DNA from: Actinomycetota bacterium
Lineage (GTDB): Bacteria > Actinomycetota > Acidimicrobiia > Spongiisociales > UBA5794
Assembly: GCA_003648875.1 (NCBI GenBank)
Contig: QMQC01000087.1
Coordinates: 1 to 7,212, forward strand
Reading direction: 5' to 3'
Length of the DNA: 7,212 nucleotides
In this document: positions 4,747-7,212 of the stretch, piece by piece
Layout: each line of letters opens with the position of its first letter
Numbering within the stretch: position 1 is the stretch's first letter
Translations under genes and position numbers: made by a program
The notes under the pieces: model-generated
Told to the model about the DNA's origin: nothing
The model's input: the letters and a program-made list of their open reading frames with translations, nothing else
Database searches by the model: none

Positions 4747-5538
4747 ATGGAAACGGACTCGAACGACGCGCCAACGCTGTCGTGGGTGGACACCCATGGA
4801 CATCTATTCCTCGTTGATGACGATCCAGAAGCGATACTGACCAGGGCCGTGGACGCGGGCGTCGACTGGTTGCTCTGTCCCGGTGTGGATGTCGAATCCT
4901 CAGAGCAGAGCAGGGACATCGCTGCACGATTCTCTGACCGCGTGCTTTGGTCGGCCGGTCTGCATCCACACGAAGCAACCAAGTGGCCGGAGGTTGGAGG
5001 CCGGATCGCGCAACTCGCACAAGATGCCGATGCAATTGGAGAGTGCGGTCTGGACTGGTACCGCAATCTTGCACCGAGGGGGGACCAGCTCAGGGCATTC
5101 GCCGACCAGCTATCTCTGGCTGGAGACCTCGGCAAGCCGATCATCATCCATTGCAGGGATGCGTTCAAGGATGTGTTCGCAATGCTCGAGGACGCCGATC
5201 TCGGTGAACGCGCCGTGCTGCATTGCTGGACCGGTGGTTCGAAGTGGACGAAGCGGTTCCGCGAGCTCGGGGCTACGTTCTCCTTTGCAGGCCCACTCAC
5301 CTACAAGACGGGTGAAGCACTGCGCCTCGCCGCCAAGCACGCTCCGCGAGATCGCACGATGGTCGAAACGGACAGCCCCTATCTGACTCCTGAACCGTTG
5401 CGTGGCGAACCAAACGAACCAGCGAACGTCATTCATACCGGTGAGGCCCTCGCCGACGTTTGGGGCTTGGACCGATGCGAGGTCGCAAGGCTCACCTCGG
5501 AGACAGCGGCGCGAGTGTTCGGATCACCACGTGGTTGA
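4747..5538 (+). CDS. tatD: TatD-family metal-dependent deoxyribonuclease
   Basis: TatD proteins are TIM-barrel amidohydrolase-superfamily nucleases (3'-5' exonuclease and DNA-repair roles reported in E. coli) and act in the cytoplasm. The 263-residue length is typical. All expected metal ligands are visible: DTHGH (residues 15-19), Glu in IGECGLDW (Glu99), His in IIHCRD (His135), HCWTGG (His159) and Asp in ETDSPYL (Asp209). The family tail TDSPYLTP...RGEPNEPANV is intact. The ATG at 4747 is chosen over the longer in-frame start at 4618 because it gives a normal N-terminus right before SWVDTHGH and follows the metG TGA by one base (TGA-A-ATG). There is no clear Shine-Dalgarno, so translation probably depends on re-initiation after metG. 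Its 3' end overlaps rsmA. The gene order metG-tatD is conserved in Bacillus, and tatD-ksgA neighbourhood in Mycobacterium. Confidence 0.96.
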   Translation: METDSNDAPTLSWVDTHGHLFLVDDDPEAILTRAVDAGVDWLLCPGVDVESSEQSRDIAARFSDRVLWSAGLHPHEATKWPEVGGRIAQLAQDADAIGECGLDWYRNLAPRGDQLRAFADQLSLAGDLGKPIIIHCRDAFKDVFAMLEDADLGERAVLHCWTGGSKWTKRFRELGATFSFAGPLTYKTGEALRLAAKHAPRDRTMVETDSPYLTPEPLRGEPNEPANVIHTGEALADVWGLDRCEVARLTSETAARVFGSPRG

Positions 5539-6361
5539 TGACGGTACCCAAGCCAGGAGTGAGATTCGTCGTCTCCTCGCCGCCCACGATCATCGACCCA
5601 CCTACTCCTTTGGACAGAACTTCCTCGCAGATCCGAACATCGTGAGACGTATCGTCGCCGAGGCGAAACTCGATGAGTCCAGCCAGGTCGTCGAGATCGG
5701 TGCAGGCACGGGGACGATCACATCCGTGCTTGCCGAGCAGGCGAAGATCGTGGTCGCCTATGAGATAGATGAGTCACTCGAACCCATCCTCGCTGAGACC
5801 CTGGGAACCAGGAAGAACGTTGAGCTTCGGTTCGAAGATGCATCGAGGACTGACCTTGACAGGGCCCTCGGTGCTGGCACCTGGACGCTGGTCGGGAACC
5901 TCCCGTACAACGTGGGAACGGGGATCGTGCTCGATACGCTCAAGCGTGCATCCCGTGTCACCCGAATCGTTGTCATGGTCCAACGCGAGGTGGCCGATAG
6001 GCTGCTGGCCAATGCTGGATCCAAGACATATGGTTTGCCTTCTGTGATCGCTGGCCTCCACGCCGAGAAGAGGTTCGCCTTCGCGGTGCATCCTCAGGTG
6101 TTCGAGCCCCGACCCAGGGTTGAATCGGCAGTGATCGTGCTTGATCGGAAGGTTTCGTCGAGGCACGCAGCCAGGGCAATCGAGCTTGCTTCGACTGCGT
6201 TCGGGCAGCGGCGCAAGATGCTCAGGGGATCGCTGTTGAGCGTCCTCGAAGATCCTGAGTCAACTCTCGCGAAGGCCGGAATCGACCCGACCTCGAGACC
6301 CGAGCAGCTGGTTCCTCTCGAGTTCGTAGCAATCGCCCGAGCCGAGGAACGAGACCGATGA
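5531..6361 (+). CDS. rsmA: 16S rRNA (adenine1518-N6/adenine1519-N6)-dimethyltransferase RsmA (KsgA)
   Basis: RsmA/KsgA dimethylates A1518 and A1519 in helix 45 of 16S rRNA late in 30S assembly, using SAM. With a GTG start at 5531 the protein has 276 residues, close to the usual length of about 270. Landmarks: FGQNFL (residues 27-32, usually LGQNFL), SAM motif I EIGAGTG (55-61), acidic YEID, the catalytic NLPY (123-126), MVQREVADRLL, and the substrate-domain segment VHPQVFEPRPRVESAVI. An ATG at 5402 is in frame but lies deep inside tatD and would add 43 unlike residues. The ATG at 5538 is out of frame. The GTG gives SEIRRLLAAHDHRP before the FGQNFL motif, as in actinobacterial KsgA. It overlaps tatD by eight bases and ends in an ATGA overlap with ispE, so translational coupling is likely. 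Only the exact start is uncertain. Confidence 0.95.
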   Translation: MVDDGTQARSEIRRLLAAHDHRPTYSFGQNFLADPNIVRRIVAEAKLDESSQVVEIGAGTGTITSVLAEQAKIVVAYEIDESLEPILAETLGTRKNVELRFEDASRTDLDRALGAGTWTLVGNLPYNVGTGIVLDTLKRASRVTRIVVMVQREVADRLLANAGSKTYGLPSVIAGLHAEKRFAFAVHPQVFEPRPRVESAVIVLDRKVSSRHAARAIELASTAFGQRRKMLRGSLLSVLEDPESTLAKAGIDPTSRPEQLVPLEFVAIARAEERDR

Positions 6362-7206
6362 AGGCTGCGGCGTACGCAAAGGTCAATCTCACCCTTGCCG
6401 TGTATCCGAGGTCCGCTGACGGGTATCACCCACTGCGCGGCATCTTCCAATCCGTCTCGCTCGCCGACGATGTCGCCGTTCTGCCTGCCACCGATGACCT
6501 GGTGACCGTGCGAGGTGGTGAGGCACCGCAGGACGAGACGAATCTTGCGTGGCGGGCGGTCGAGGTCGCCAGGCGGACGGCAAGAGTGACCCAACCAATG
6601 TCCCTCGACATCGGGAAGAGGATCCCTTCTGGCGCCGGCCTTGGTGGGGGGAGTGCGGATGCGGCTGCGACTCTGGGTCTGTTGGCTGATCGTTTCGGGA
6701 TCGACGGTGAAACCGTGGCCGAACTTGCAGAGTCCCTCGGCGCTGACGTTCCCTTCTCCCTCGTGGGAGGCACCAAGCTCGTCGAGGGTCGTGGCGAACG
6801 GTTGAAGGACTACGAGCCCATCAGCGACTTTGTGCTCGGAATCGTCGTTCCGCCGTTCACCCTCTCCACGCCCGCCGTGTTCGATGAGTGGGACAGACTT
6901 GGTGGACCGACGGGAGATGTCATGGACGACCAGTCTCTGCCCCCATCCCTGCGTGGCGGACCACCGATCCGAAACGATCTCTTCCCCGCTGCTGTGTCTC
7001 TCGACCCCCGTGTTGGTGAATGGAGGGACGAGATCTCGACGAGGTGGAGTACAGGGGTAGCCATGACGGGGTCGGGTTCTGCGCTGTTTGCGTTCTTCAG
7101 CACGATCGATGAAGCAAGCAACGCGGTGGCAGGCATCGATGTGCCGACGAGGGCCACCGAGGCTGTTCGACCCATGGCACTCGGATGGGAGCGGATCCAT
7201 GAATAG
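6358..7206 (+). CDS. ispE: 4-diphosphocytidyl-2-C-methyl-D-erythritol kinase IspE
   Basis: IspE is the fourth enzyme of the MEP (non-mevalonate) isoprenoid pathway. It phosphorylates CDP-methylerythritol with ATP in the cytoplasm. The 282 residues match the family (E. coli 283). GHMP-kinase landmarks are AKVNLTL (residues 7-13, with catalytic-type Lys8 and Asn10), DGYHPL, the glycine-rich ATP loop PSGAGLGGGSADAA (90-103), Asp130 in GADVPFSL as probable catalytic base, and C-terminal motif MTGSGSALFAFF (from 236). The ATG overlaps the rsmA stop as ATGA. GAGGA (6344-6348) lies nine bases upstream as Shine-Dalgarno. The rsmA-ispE pairing is widely conserved. It indicates that this organism makes isoprenoids through MEP, as expected for most actinomycetes. 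Confidence 0.97.
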   Translation: MKAAAYAKVNLTLAVYPRSADGYHPLRGIFQSVSLADDVAVLPATDDLVTVRGGEAPQDETNLAWRAVEVARRTARVTQPMSLDIGKRIPSGAGLGGGSADAAATLGLLADRFGIDGETVAELAESLGADVPFSLVGGTKLVEGRGERLKDYEPISDFVLGIVVPPFTLSTPAVFDEWDRLGGPTGDVMDDQSLPPSLRGGPPIRNDLFPAAVSLDPRVGEWRDEISTRWSTGVAMTGSGSALFAFFSTIDEASNAVAGIDVPTRATEAVRPMALGWERIHE

Positions 7207-7212
7207 CCCCGA
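7199..7212 (+). CDS. Start of a further operon gene, cut by the window end
   Basis: An ATG at 7199 opens a frame (MNSP...) that runs to the window edge, and it overlaps the end of ispE (ATGAATAG). A GGGAG (7187-7191) sits seven bases upstream, a good Shine-Dalgarno. Spacing and overlap match the packed style of the preceding genes, so a fifth operon member is likely. Four codons do not allow identification. In some related genomes ispE is followed by glmU or another nucleotidyltransferase, but nothing here shows that. Confidence 0.5.

Noticed and set aside
3630..5300. A 556-codon minus-strand open frame opposite metG and tatD
   Set aside because: It is antisense to two certain genes, with low-complexity Arg/Ser-rich sequence, and is a codon-bias shadow.
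5402..5530. In-frame upstream extension of rsmA starting at ATG 5402
   Set aside because: It would overlap tatD by about 137 bases and add residues unlike the RsmA N-terminus. The GTG at 5531 gives the family length.
6094..7200. A 368-codon minus-strand open frame opposite rsmA and ispE
   Set aside because: It is a shadow of two well-supported genes, with no domain and no plausible start context.

Overview
The window looks like a chromosomal housekeeping segment from a high-GC (about 60% by eye) bacterium, most likely a deep-branching actinomycete of the Acidimicrobiia kind. Three things suggest this. There is a tiny actinobacterial-type ribosomal protein bL37 gene. The methionyl-tRNA synthetase resembles the Streptomyces zinc-knuckle type. 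Several operon heads have no Shine-Dalgarno sequence but do have a TAnnnT -10 element placed for leaderless transcription. The class-level assignment is inference; I see no mobile element, CRISPR array, tRNA or rRNA.

Layout. Bases 2-1282 (+) are the 3' part of a secreted-type putative zinc metallopeptidase whose start lies off the window. Bases 1283-1861 look empty to an ordinary gene caller but hold a 27-residue bL37-like gene on the minus strand (1426-1509). Between it and the divergent rsmI are candidate promoters, a TCACAAG-N4-TCACAAG direct repeat and several dyads. rsmI (1862-2692, +) runs tail-to-tail into an AbrB/SpoVT-type regulator with a C-terminal zinc-ribbon-like tail (2689-2928, -), and one CTAG supplies both stop codons. 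A 161-bp divergent intergenic region with dyads follows. Then comes a tightly packed plus-strand operon: metG (3090-4745), tatD (4747-5538), rsmA/ksgA (5531-6361), ispE (6358-7206) and the first codons of another gene (from 7199).

The genes centre on translation. RsmI and RsmA methylate 16S rRNA around the decoding site, MetG charges methionyl-tRNA, and bL37 is a large-subunit protein. IspE serves the MEP isoprenoid pathway and TatD is a metal-dependent nuclease. The order rsmI>, <abrB, metG>, tatD>, rsmA>, ispE> matches, from memory, the Bacillus subtilis yabC-abrB-metS-yabD-ksgA-ispE neighbourhood, including the inverted abrB. Mycobacterium keeps tatD-rpfB-ksgA-ispE. Here the Rpf-like and rnmV genes that separate tatD from rsmA in those genomes are absent.

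I found no clearly new multi-gene system. The most valuable points are the likely overlooked bL37 gene, the shared leaderless promoter architecture, the PhoP-box-like repeat in the divergent region, and the inverted abrB with an operator-like dyad.
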